A DNA stretch of 53,965 nt from Ilumatobacteraceae bacterium (GTDB taxonomy: Bacteria; Actinomycetota; Acidimicrobiia; Acidimicrobiales; Ilumatobacteraceae), in assembly GCA_023262255.1 (NCBI GenBank), contig JALRBT010000002.1, positions 1 through 53,965 on the forward strand. The letters are read 5' to 3'. Below the pieces are notes generated by a model. The model saw only the letters and a program-made list of their open reading frames with translations. It was not told the DNA's origin and did not search any database. Of this stretch, positions 15,411 through 22,357 are shown piece by piece; position 1 is the stretch's first letter; each line of letters opens with the position of its first letter. The position numbers and the translations under genes are program-made.

Positions 15411-16631
15411 ATGCGTCCGACCTACACCCCAGAAGCAGAGGCCTACCGTGAAAAGGTGCAGGCGTTCCTTTCCGAAAAGCTCCCCGCCAACTGGAAGGGC
15501 ATCGGGGCCCTCGACGGCAAGGAGCTCGAGACGTTCATCACTGAATGGCGAGCACACCTCGCCCAATCCGGCTACCTGGCGCCCGGTTGGCCGGCGGAAT
15601 ACGGCGGCGGTGGTCTGTCGGCGCTCGAGCAGGTGATCGTTGCCGAGGAGTTCACTCGCGCCGGCGTTCCAACGGGTGCAATGAACGACGTCTTTGGCAT
15701 TCAGATGCTGGGCAACACGCTGTTGTTGTTCGGCACCGAGGAGCAGAAGCGCCACTACTTGCCCCGCATCATCGCAGGAGACGACATCTGGTGTCAGGGC
15801 TACAGCGAACCGAATGCCGGGAGCGACCTCTCCAATCTCGGCCTGAAGGCAGAGCTGGATGGGGACGAATGGGTACTGAACGGTCAAAAAATCTGGACCT
15901 CGGCGGGCCACCTTGCGACCCACATCTTCACCCTGGCTCGTACCGATCCGACCGCGCCCAAACACAAGGGAATCTCCTTTTTGTTGGTGGACATGCGCCA
16001 GCCCGGCATCGAGGTTCGTCCCATCAAGATGATCTCGGGTGAGAGCGAATTCAACGAGGTGTTCTACACCGACGTTCGTGTTCCCAAGGACAACGTGGTG
16101 GGCGGAGTGAACAACGGCTGGGCCGTGGCCATGGCGTTGCTGGGTTTCGAGCGCGGTGAAGCGGCAGCCACGGGGCCCATCCGTTACGAAGCAGAATTCG
16201 ACCGACTGGTGGCGTTGGCGACCGAGCGGGGAGTGCTGAACGATCCGCGCATCCGACAGCGTCTCGCGTGGTGTTATTCCAAGGTGCAGGTGATGAAGTA
16301 TCTGGGACGTCGCACGCTGACGAAGTTCCTCGCCGGACACCATCCCGGACCCGATGGTGCGATCTCCAAGCTGTACTGGAGCGAGTACCACAAGAAGTCC
16401 ACCGAACTTGCGCTGGACATCCTCGGAATGGATGCAATGATTCCGGTTGGTCGCAAGCCGAGCACCGCCTTTCAAACCGACGACGCCGGGGCCCCGAATT
16501 CGTCGATGAGTTGGGCGATGACCTTCCTCAATGCTCGTGCCGGAACCATCTACGCCGGCTCATCGCAGATTCAACGCAACATCATCGGTGAGATGGTGCT
16601 CGGCCTGCCGAAAGAGCCGAAGCCCGGCTGA
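15411..16631 (+). CDS. Acyl-CoA dehydrogenase (FadE-like)
   Basis: A 406-residue flavoprotein of the acyl-CoA dehydrogenase family. The FAD/substrate segments CQGYSEPNAGSDLSNL and NGQKIWTSAGHLATH are typical. The C-terminus has TIYAGSSQIQRNIIGEMVLG, the usual end of the family. N-terminal, central beta and C-terminal helical domains are all complete. It would oxidise an acyl-CoA to the 2-enoyl-CoA, passing electrons to ETF; the chain specificity is not readable. It is monocistronic or leads a short run with the next two genes. Confidence 0.85.
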   Translation: MRPTYTPEAEAYREKVQAFLSEKLPANWKGIGALDGKELETFITEWRAHLAQSGYLAPGWPAEYGGGGLSALEQVIVAEEFTRAGVPTGAMNDVFGIQMLGNTLLLFGTEEQKRHYLPRIIAGDDIWCQGYSEPNAGSDLSNLGLKAELDGDEWVLNGQKIWTSAGHLATHIFTLARTDPTAPKHKGISFLLVDMRQPGIEVRPIKMISGESEFNEVFYTDVRVPKDNVVGGVNNGWAVAMALLGFERGEAAATGPIRYEAEFDRLVALATERGVLNDPRIRQRLAWCYSKVQVMKYLGRRTLTKFLAGHHPGPDGAISKLYWSEYHKKSTELALDILGMDAMIPVGRKPSTAFQTDDAGAPNSSMSWAMTFLNARAGTIYAGSSQIQRNIIGEMVLGLPKEPKPG

Positions 16632-16639
16632 AAATCCCC

Positions 16640-16927
16640 GTGCCCGAGTCGACGTTCACGGCGGTGGCGCGGCGTCCACGATTGTGGGGTGTTGCAATCG
16701 TGCAGGTGTTTCGTCTCGCGCCGAACGGATGGTGGCGCAGAGCGCCGTTCCTTCCGTTGCCCGATCGGCGTTACCTGCAGTTCCGAATGGAAACGCAGTA
16801 CGGTGATGCCATGCACCGTCCCGAAGCGAACGACGTCGTGACGTATCTCTCCTGGTGTCGATCGCTGCGTCGTGAACTTCGGGCGCGACGCAGGGACGAA
16901 TTGAGTAGACCCAGAGCCAGGGCGTAG
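16640..16927 (+). CDS. Conserved actinobacterial hypothetical protein
   Basis: A 95-residue product with the phrase LAPNGWWRRAPFLPLPDRRYLQFRMETQYG followed by DVVTYLSWCRSLRRELRARRR (quoted in part). I recognise this basic, Trp- and Pro-rich small protein as a conserved family in Actinomycetota that often neighbours acyl-CoA dehydrogenase or HNH genes; no function is known to me. The start GTG at 16640 lies 8 bases after the dehydrogenase stop, so it is probably co-transcribed. It ends 4 bases before the HNH gene. Confidence 0.65.
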   Translation: MPESTFTAVARRPRLWGVAIVQVFRLAPNGWWRRAPFLPLPDRRYLQFRMETQYGDAMHRPEANDVVTYLSWCRSLRRELRARRRDELSRPRARA

Positions 16928-16931
16928 CCGC

Positions 16932-17429
16932 ATGAGGAGCGCGCTCGTTCTCAATGCAACGTTCGAGCCGCTCAGCGTGGTGTCGGCGCGGCGCGCCATT
17001 TGCCTGGTGCTCTCCGAAAAGGCCGAGATCGTCGAGGACGACGGCACCGAGGTTCGGGCGGCGTCCTTGGTGATGCGCTCACCACTGGTGATCCGACTCA
17101 ATTACGTGGTGAGGGCGCCCTTTCGCCGCCGTACGGCATTGTCGCGCCGTGCCGTATTCGCTCGCGACGGCTACAAATGCCAATACTGCGGTCGTCCGGC
17201 GGACTCGATCGATCATGTCGTGCCGCGGTCCCGTGGTGGTGAGCACGTGTGGGAGAACGTGGCTGCGGCATGTCGCACGTGCAATCTCCACAAACGCGAT
17301 CGCACGCCCAAGGAGGCGGGCATGATGCTGGCCAAGATTCCGCACACCCCCCGGGACATGGCGTGGATCACCGTGTCGGTGGTGCGCGTGCCGGAGGCGT
17401 GGAAGCAGTACCTCTCGATCGCCTCGTGA
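16932..17429 (+). CDS. HNH endonuclease family protein
   Basis: A 165-residue protein. Residues 1-60 form a small beta-rich domain (SALVLNATFEPLSVVSARRA). The HNH motif follows: CQYCGRPADSIDHVVPRSRG, then ENVAAACRTCNLHKRDRTP, with two CXXC zinc knuckles and the catalytic His in DHV. This stand-alone HNH protein is conserved across Actinomycetota and is not linked to mobile elements; its physiological substrate is unknown. Its stop overlaps the following GTG (GTGA). Confidence 0.85.
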   Translation: MRSALVLNATFEPLSVVSARRAICLVLSEKAEIVEDDGTEVRAASLVMRSPLVIRLNYVVRAPFRRRTALSRRAVFARDGYKCQYCGRPADSIDHVVPRSRGGEHVWENVAAACRTCNLHKRDRTPKEAGMMLAKIPHTPRDMAWITVSVVRVPEAWKQYLSIAS

Positions 17430-18067
17430 GGGGCTCCGCGGGCGAGCTGCACGCGCGACCGATCGTGGCGTCCGCCGTGGTGGAGCAGTTGGAGATTTCG
17501 CGTCAGGCCGTGGTGATAGGAAGTACGCAATCATTCGACGTCGTGAATGCACCAGTGGCTCGTGAACTCGGATTCGACGTCGTGCGCCGTCGCAGTGGCG
17601 GGGGCGTGGTGGTGCTAAGACCCCGTGACCACGTGTGGATCGACGTCACGGTGCCACGAGGACACCGTGAGTGGTGCGATGACGTCGAGCGAGCAAGCTG
17701 GTGGCTGGGTGAAGCGTGGTGCAAGGTATTACGTGATGTGGTGGGGGGTGGGCCCGTCGACGGTGGATGGCGGGTGTGGCGCGACAAACTCGTGGCGACC
17801 GCACCAGAACGTAGGGTGTGCTTTGCTTCGGTTGGGCCGGGTGAAGTGGTTCATGCAAACCGCAAAGTGGTGGGAATCTCACAGCGTCGCACGAAGGACG
17901 CCGCTCGATTCCAGTGCACCGTGTTCGGCACGATCGACGTCTCGCTTTACGAGTCGCTGCTGTGCGAGGTCGTACCGAGCCGCCTGAACGACGCGGCGGG
18001 CGTGGGCGACGCTCTCGACGCCCTTGCGAGTGCTGCGCTCGCGCACTTAGCCGAGCTGCTGGACTAG
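17426..18067 (+). CDS. Lipoate/biotin-protein-ligase-fold protein
   Basis: The GTG at 17426 is used because it overlaps the HNH stop; the track ORF starts inside that gene. The 213-residue protein has the ligase-family signature VVRRRSGGGVVVLRP and the lysine segment NRKVVGISQRRTKDAARFQ. These form the lipoyl/octanoyl transfer site of LplA/LipB/LipM-type enzymes. The second half of the LplA protein is missing, so it is closer in size to an octanoyltransferase. Whether it moves lipoate or octanoate is not clear. It converges on and overlaps the ABC exporter gene by 4 bases. Confidence 0.72.
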   Translation: MRGSAGELHARPIVASAVVEQLEISRQAVVIGSTQSFDVVNAPVARELGFDVVRRRSGGGVVVLRPRDHVWIDVTVPRGHREWCDDVERASWWLGEAWCKVLRDVVGGGPVDGGWRVWRDKLVATAPERRVCFASVGPGEVVHANRKVVGISQRRTKDAARFQCTVFGTIDVSLYESLLCEVVPSRLNDAAGVGDALDALASAALAHLAELLD

Positions 18068-20034
18068 GTGGTCACGTCGGGCTGGGTGGAAGCGAACATG
18101 CCACCGGCACGCATTTGCCGTGCGTAGGCACCATCCAGCGCCATCAACTGGCGATGGGTGCCGTGTTCGACGATGTGTCCGCGCTCGAGCACCACGATGC
18201 GATCGGCGGTGGTGATGGTTGAAAGTCGGTGCGCAATCACCACCGATGTGCGACCCTGCATGGCATCGTCAAGGGCGGCCTGCACCAGCGACTCACTCTC
18301 GTTGTCGAGGTGGCTGGTTGCTTCATCGAGGATCATCACCACGGGATTCTTCAACAACATTCGAGCGATTGCGAGACGTTGCTTCTCGCCGCCAGAGAAC
18401 CTGTAGCCCCGTTCACCAACCATGGTGTGGTATCCGTCGGGTAGTGCCGTGATGGTGTCATGGATTCGTGCGTTCTTGCATGCGGTCATGATGTCGTCGA
18501 GGGAAGCGTCCGGTCGCGCGTACCGCAGGTTGGACTCGATGCTCTCGTGAAACAGGTGCGGGTCCTGCGACACCACGCCAATTGCAGAGTGCAGCGAATC
18601 GATGGTGAGATCGCGCACGTCGTTGCCATCCAGTCGGATACTCCCACTCGTGACGTCGTACAACCGGGGGATCAGCGCGGCGAGAGTGGACTTGCCTGAG
18701 CCGGACGGTCCGACGATGGCCACGGTTTCGCCGGGCGCGATCGAAAGGCTGATGTCGGTCAGCACGTCGCGGTCCGGGTCGCCCGCTGGGGTGCCGGGTG
18801 CCTCGAGCGACGCGATCGATACGTCCGCGGCGGGCGGATAACGAAAACCAACGTGTTCGAAGTCGATGCGGCCTCGGGGTTCGCGTAGGTCGAATGCGCC
18901 GGGGCGATCGACGATCGAGGTTGGGGCATCGAGTACTTCGAACACGCGGTCGAAACTGACGAACGACGTGAGGAGCTCCACCCGGGCATTGCTCAGTGCC
19001 GTGAGTGGCATGTAAACGCGAGTGACGAGTGCTGCCAGGGCAACGAGGGTGCCCGACGTGATGTCTCCGGACACCACCAACTGTGCGCCGATGCCATAGA
19101 CGGCAACCGCGCCGAGTGCCCCCACCAAGCCGAGGGCAACGAAGAACACGCGACCGTACATCGCGGCCAAGACACCCGAATCCCGCACGCCTGCGGCGCG
19201 ACCCGAGAACGCCCCCACCTCGTCGCGGTGACGCCCGAAGAGTTTCACGAGAAGCGCCCCGGACACGTTGAATCGCTCCTGCATCTGGGTGTTCATTTGT
19301 GCGTTGAGATCCATCTGGCGTGCCGCGATGCCCTGCAACTTCTTGCCGACACGACGTGCGGGAATGATGAAGGCCGGCAGTACCGCCAACGACACCACCG
19401 TGAGGCGCCACTCCAACGCCACCATTGCCGCAATCGTGGTGACGAGAATGACCACGTTGCTCACCGCCGTGCCCAGGGAGGAAGTGACTGCACTCTGGGC
19501 ACCGATCACGTCGTTGTTCAGCCGACTGATGAGCGACCCCGTCTGTGTGCGGGTGAAGAAGGCGATGGGCATGCGCTGCACCTTGTCGAAGAGTGCAACA
19601 CGAAGGTCGTAGATCAGGCCTTCGCCGACTCGCGCCGACCCCCATCGCTGCACGATGGCCAACGCCGCTTCGGTGAGGGCGGCCAGCACCGCTACGAGTG
19701 CCAGCCACCACACCATGGCCCGGTCGTTGGCAGGGATTGCGGTGTCGAGAATCGCGCGAAACACGAACGGCGGAACGATGGCAACGAGGGCCGACAGCAA
19801 GATGGCCCCGAGAAAGATCCCGATCGTCATGCGGTACGGCCGGGCGAAGTGCCACACTCGGCGCAGAGTTTCGCGTTCGAGGGACGCGCCCGCCACGGCG
19901 TCGGAGTGACGCGGCAGCAGAGAGTGCGGGTGCATCTGCACCCCGAGACGATACCCATGGCACCCGTCGAGACGAGCCGGGACCGATGGCAGCCGTCGGG
20001 ACGTGTCCGCGCTGGTCGGTTGGGGGGGCATCAT
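18064..20034 (-). CDS. ABC exporter, fused membrane and ATPase domains
   Basis: A 656-residue half-transporter with six membrane helices (for example IFLGAILLSALVAIVPPFVF), then an ATPase with Walker A GPSGSGKST, the signature FSGGEKQRLAIARML and Walker B VMILDEATSHLD, all intact. The family exports lipids, peptides or drugs as dimers; the substrate is unknown. The track start at 20121 would overlap the mraZ control region. I chose ATG 20034, preceded by GGAG at 5 bases; ATG 19935 (MHPHSLL) is an alternative. It is divergent from mraZ, so the MraZ operator lies just upstream of it as well. Confidence 0.85.
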   Translation of the reverse strand: MMPPQPTSADTSRRLPSVPARLDGCHGYRLGVQMHPHSLLPRHSDAVAGASLERETLRRVWHFARPYRMTIGIFLGAILLSALVAIVPPFVFRAILDTAIPANDRAMVWWLALVAVLAALTEAALAIVQRWGSARVGEGLIYDLRVALFDKVQRMPIAFFTRTQTGSLISRLNNDVIGAQSAVTSSLGTAVSNVVILVTTIAAMVALEWRLTVVSLAVLPAFIIPARRVGKKLQGIAARQMDLNAQMNTQMQERFNVSGALLVKLFGRHRDEVGAFSGRAAGVRDSGVLAAMYGRVFFVALGLVGALGAVAVYGIGAQLVVSGDITSGTLVALAALVTRVYMPLTALSNARVELLTSFVSFDRVFEVLDAPTSIVDRPGAFDLREPRGRIDFEHVGFRYPPAADVSIASLEAPGTPAGDPDRDVLTDISLSIAPGETVAIVGPSGSGKSTLAALIPRLYDVTSGSIRLDGNDVRDLTIDSLHSAIGVVSQDPHLFHESIESNLRYARPDASLDDIMTACKNARIHDTITALPDGYHTMVGERGYRFSGGEKQRLAIARMLLKNPVVMILDEATSHLDNESESLVQAALDDAMQGRTSVVIAHRLSTITTADRIVVLERGHIVEHGTHRQLMALDGAYARQMRAGGMFASTQPDVTT

Positions 20035-20053
20035 GGGGGCTCCACGGGAGAGG

Positions 20054-20088
20054 TGGGGTGGAATGGTTGACAGTGGGGGGAAGTGGGG
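20054..20088 (+). promoter_or_regulatory. MraZ operator: four TGG boxes in 10-bp phase
   Basis: TGGGG at 20054, TGGTT at 20064, TGGGG at 20074 and TGGGG at 20084 are spaced exactly 10 bases apart. This matches the known MraZ target, direct TGGGN repeats separated by 5 bases, which sits upstream of mraZ in other bacteria. The array overlaps the promoter, consistent with autorepression of the dcw cluster. Confidence 0.75.
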
Positions 20089-20096
20089 GATAGCGT
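20067..20096 (+). promoter_or_regulatory. Promoter of the dcw cluster
   Basis: TTGACA at 20067-20072 and TAGCGT at 20091-20096 have an 18-base spacer that contains two of the MraZ boxes. The expected transcript starts near 20103, giving mraZ a leader of about 55 bases with GGAAG shortly before its ATG. Confidence 0.65.
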
Positions 20097-20160
20097 TCGG
20101 GGCGATGGGGTCACCCATCACGGGATCCGAGCAGTCGGATGGGAAGGAAGACAGCGGAAG

Positions 20161-20577
20161 ATGTTCGTCGGATTACACGAACGACAACTCGATCCAAAGG
20201 GTCGTGTTGCACTTCCCGCCGCATTTCGTCCGCGCCTCGAGCCGCGTTGCTACCTGCAGATGGGCGCCGACAAGTGCGTCGACATTCTCACTGCCGAGGC
20301 ATTCGAGGACGTCGCCAAGGACGTCATCGAGAAGGTTCGTCGCGGCGAGATGGATCGCGTCCAACAGCGCGCCCTGGCCGCAAGCGCAGTGGAGGTTGCG
20401 GTCGACGCCCAGGGTCGAATCAACATCGACGAAAAGTTGCGCACGTACGCCGGGCTCACGCTGGACTCACGCGTGGTGATCAGCGGGTCGTTCGATCGCT
20501 GCGAAATCTGGGATCCGTCACGTCACCAACGAATCAGCGAAGCGGGTGCCGAGCAGATGGCCGGCGGCGCCTCATGA
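20161..20577 (+). CDS. mraZ: Transcriptional regulator MraZ
   Basis: The true start is ATG 20161 (MFVGLHERQLDPKGRVALPA); the track begins upstream. The 138-residue protein has two AbrB-like MraZ repeats: DPKGRVALPAAFR and DAQGRINIDEKL. MraZ forms a ring that binds direct TGGGN repeats and represses its own operon of division and cell-wall genes. Its operator is present upstream. The stop TGA overlaps an ATG at 20574 that opens a possible 29-codon leader ORF. Unlike in most dcw clusters, the next gene (rsmH) does not follow directly but after about 200 bases. Confidence 0.93.
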   Translation: MFVGLHERQLDPKGRVALPAAFRPRLEPRCYLQMGADKCVDILTAEAFEDVAKDVIEKVRRGEMDRVQQRALAASAVEVAVDAQGRINIDEKLRTYAGLTLDSRVVISGSFDRCEIWDPSRHQRISEAGAEQMAGGAS

Positions 20578-20615
20578 CGTTCGGTCACGAGAACATGACG
20601 TTCAACCACGAAAAC
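20574..20615 (+). repeat. 21-bp tandem repeat at the mraZ stop
   Basis: ATGACGTTCGGTCACGAGAAC is followed directly by ATGACGTTCAACCACGAAAAC; 18 of 21 bases are identical. It encodes the MTF(G/N)HEN repeat of the possible leader peptide. Confidence 0.75.
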
Positions 20616-20663
20616 AGAAGGGAGAACCGAGGCACACTTCGACGCGACCACTGGTCACGTTGA
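20574..20663 (+). CDS. Possible 29-residue leader peptide ORF
   Basis: The ATG overlaps the mraZ stop (ATGA), so it could be translated by coupling. The product begins with two copies of a 7-residue repeat, MTFGHEN and MTFNHEN, and ends in an Arg-rich stretch. Several Arg codons there (AGA, AGG, CGA) are rare in this high-GC sequence. Its TGA ends at 20663, one base before the left arm of the long hairpin starts. That position suits a translation-controlled switch, but nothing shows that it is expressed. Confidence 0.3.
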   Translation: MTFGHENMTFNHENRRENRGTLRRDHWSR

Positions 20664-20793
20664 GGTTTCGCTCATCAGCAGTCTCCCGGTCAGCAAAGAT
20701 GGACAGCCCCAACTCCGCCCGCTTCCGTCTTCGTCATCCGGGGAGAAATCCCGGAGACAAATGTTGGCCGGGGGACTGCTGATGAGCGAGATC
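20664..20793 (+). promoter_or_regulatory. Long-range RNA hairpin burying the rsmH start region
   Basis: Bases 20664-20695 can pair with 20762-20793 over 32 positions without a bulge: 27 Watson-Crick pairs and 5 G-U pairs, with a 66-base loop. The right arm includes the G-rich ribosome site and the rsmH ATG at 20782, whose three bases pair with CAT at 20673-20675. Within the loop, 20737-20755 forms a second 7-bp hairpin. The structure should repress rsmH translation unless opened. Confidence 0.6.
20737..20755 (+). promoter_or_regulatory. Nested 7-bp hairpin before the upstream rsmH start
   Basis: TCCGGGG pairs with TCCCGGA (one G-U pair) around AGAAA. It partly occludes GGAG at 20753-20756, the ribosome site for the alternative ATG at 20761. 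Confidence 0.55.
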
Positions 20794-21735
20794 CACGAAC
20801 CAGTGATGATCGCAGAGATCGTCGAACTGTTCGCGATAGTCCCCAACGGAGTGTTGCTCGATGCAACGCTCGGGATGGCGGGACACGCAACGGCGATACT
20901 CCGGCGACACGCAGGTCTGCATGTAGTGGGGATCGATCGAGACATGATGGCCATCGAGCACGCAATCGAAGTGAAGAACTCGCTGGGCGACGCCGACGCG
21001 CGGCGTTTCACCGCGGTGCACGCAAGATTCGACCGTGCCGCCGAGGTGCTCGGGCGGCTCGGCATCACGCGGCTGTCAGGCGCGCTGTTCGATCTCGGAG
21101 TCTCTTCGCCCCAACTCGACATTGCGGATCGTGGGTTTTCCTACCGGACCGACGCACCCCTCGACATGCGAATGGACCGCAGCGAAACCCTCTCGGCGTG
21201 GCACGTGGTGAACGAATACGACGCCGACACCATCGCCGAACTTCTGCAGCGAAACGCCGACGAACGCTTCGCGAAACGTATCGCCGAGGCCATCGTTGCG
21301 GCCCGACCCATCTCCTCGACCATGCAGTTGGCCGCCGTGGTTACCGCGGCGATTCCCGCGGCGACGCGTCGAAGCGGTGGTCACCCGGCCAAACGCACGT
21401 TCCAGGCCATTCGGATCGAAGTCAACGCCGAGTTGGACATCCTGTCGACGTCGTTGCGCGACGTCATGGCGATGATTGAACCACGAGGACGAATCGCAGT
21501 GTTGTCGTACCACAGTGGTGAGGACCGCATCGTAAAGAACGTCATGCGTGAGACAGAAGTGGATTCGTCTCGCCCGAACATCGCCACCCCGTTCGCCCAC
21601 CCGTCGCGCACGGCCCCCCGTGCGTGGCGCAAGGTCCGTGTGGCGAAACATCCGAGCACCGCGGAGCAGCAGCGAAACCCGCGTGCCTCCTCGGCGCGAC
21701 TGCGCGCGATGGAACGCTGCGAGACGCCCCTATGA
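20782..21735 (+). CDS. rsmH: 16S rRNA m4C1402 methyltransferase RsmH (MraW)
   Basis: A 317-residue SAM-dependent methyltransferase. It has HEPVMIAEIVE at the start, the SAM-binding LLDATLGMAGHATAIL, ALFDLGVSSPQLD, DRGFSYRTDAPLDMRM (the family signature) and AVLSYHSGEDRIVKN. It methylates N4 of C1402 in 16S rRNA. The preferred start is ATG 20782, where homology begins; ATG 20761 adds 7 residues and has GGAG before it. Both starts lie in or beside the right arm of the long hairpin, so expression is probably controlled at translation. Confidence 0.92.
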   Translation: MSEIHEPVMIAEIVELFAIVPNGVLLDATLGMAGHATAILRRHAGLHVVGIDRDMMAIEHAIEVKNSLGDADARRFTAVHARFDRAAEVLGRLGITRLSGALFDLGVSSPQLDIADRGFSYRTDAPLDMRMDRSETLSAWHVVNEYDADTIAELLQRNADERFAKRIAEAIVAARPISSTMQLAAVVTAAIPAATRRSGGHPAKRTFQAIRIEVNAELDILSTSLRDVMAMIEPRGRIAVLSYHSGEDRIVKNVMRETEVDSSRPNIATPFAHPSRTAPRAWRKVRVAKHPSTAEQQRNPRASSARLRAMERCETPL

Positions 21736-21763
21736 GGTTCGTCGGGGATTGCGGGTCGACGCC

Positions 21764-22357
21764 ATGACATCGTCGGCAACTGCCCGTGCGCGAGCACGCC
21801 GTCAGGCGCGAAGCTCGGTTGCCGTGTCGGCGAGGCGCAGTTCGTCCCGATTCGATGGCTCAGCCGAGCGGATTCCCGACTACGACGATGCGACCCCCGT
21901 GGCAGTACCCACCCATCACCGGGATTCGGGTGCCCATCTGCGAGTGGTGCCGCAGCCCGTTCGTCGACGCAGCCGCGTTTCGCGCGCGTCGTTGGTGGTG
22001 TTCGGACTCGCCACGTTCACGATCGGGGTGATCGTGTTCCAGGCGACGATCGCGGAACAGCAGTTGCGACTCGACGCCCTCACGACCGATCTCCGACTTG
22101 CCGAATCGCACTACGACAATTTGCGCCAGGAGCGCGCTGAACTGCTCTCTCCGGGCAGATTGCGGGAGGAAGCGACGATGATGGGCATGTACCAGGGACT
22201 CAGCACCAAGTTCGTCGAAGTTCCGGCCGATGTCGTGGCAGAGGTTATGGCGAGCACTGCGCGCATGAATCCGCTCTTTGCCGACCCGCCGGCCGGGGTG
22301 GCGACGAACGGTGCGTTGGCGCAAGCGCAACGGTTCGAGGTGGTGGGTACGCCATGA
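21764..22357 (+). CDS. ftsL: FtsL-like septum protein
   Basis: The start ATG 21764 (MTSSATARARARRQ) is chosen because the track ORF begins inside rsmH. The 197-residue protein has a basic, low-complexity cytoplasmic N-terminus of about 80 residues and one membrane helix (LVVFGLATFTIGVIVFQ). A coiled coil follows (QLRLDALTTDLRLAESHYDNLRQER, quoted in part), then a periplasmic tail ending in an ATGA overlap with ftsI. Position between rsmH and ftsI, topology and size identify an FtsL/DivIC-type protein of the divisome. Sequence conservation in the family is low. Confidence 0.7.
   Translation: MTSSATARARARRQARSSVAVSARRSSSRFDGSAERIPDYDDATPVAVPTHHRDSGAHLRVVPQPVRRRSRVSRASLVVFGLATFTIGVIVFQATIAEQQLRLDALTTDLRLAESHYDNLRQERAELLSPGRLREEATMMGMYQGLSTKFVEVPADVVAEVMASTARMNPLFADPPAGVATNGALAQAQRFEVVGTP

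Noticed and set aside
14814-16475. 553-residue - strand ORF antisense to the ROK kinase and acyl-CoA dehydrogenase genes
   Set aside because: It is a shadow of two well-supported genes; its translation is His/Arg-rich without domain motifs.
20105-20479. ORF beginning at the ATG 8 bases after the dcw -10 element
   Set aside because: It is out of frame with mraZ, and its translation looks like a shadow; mraZ at 20161 is clear and has its own ribosome site.
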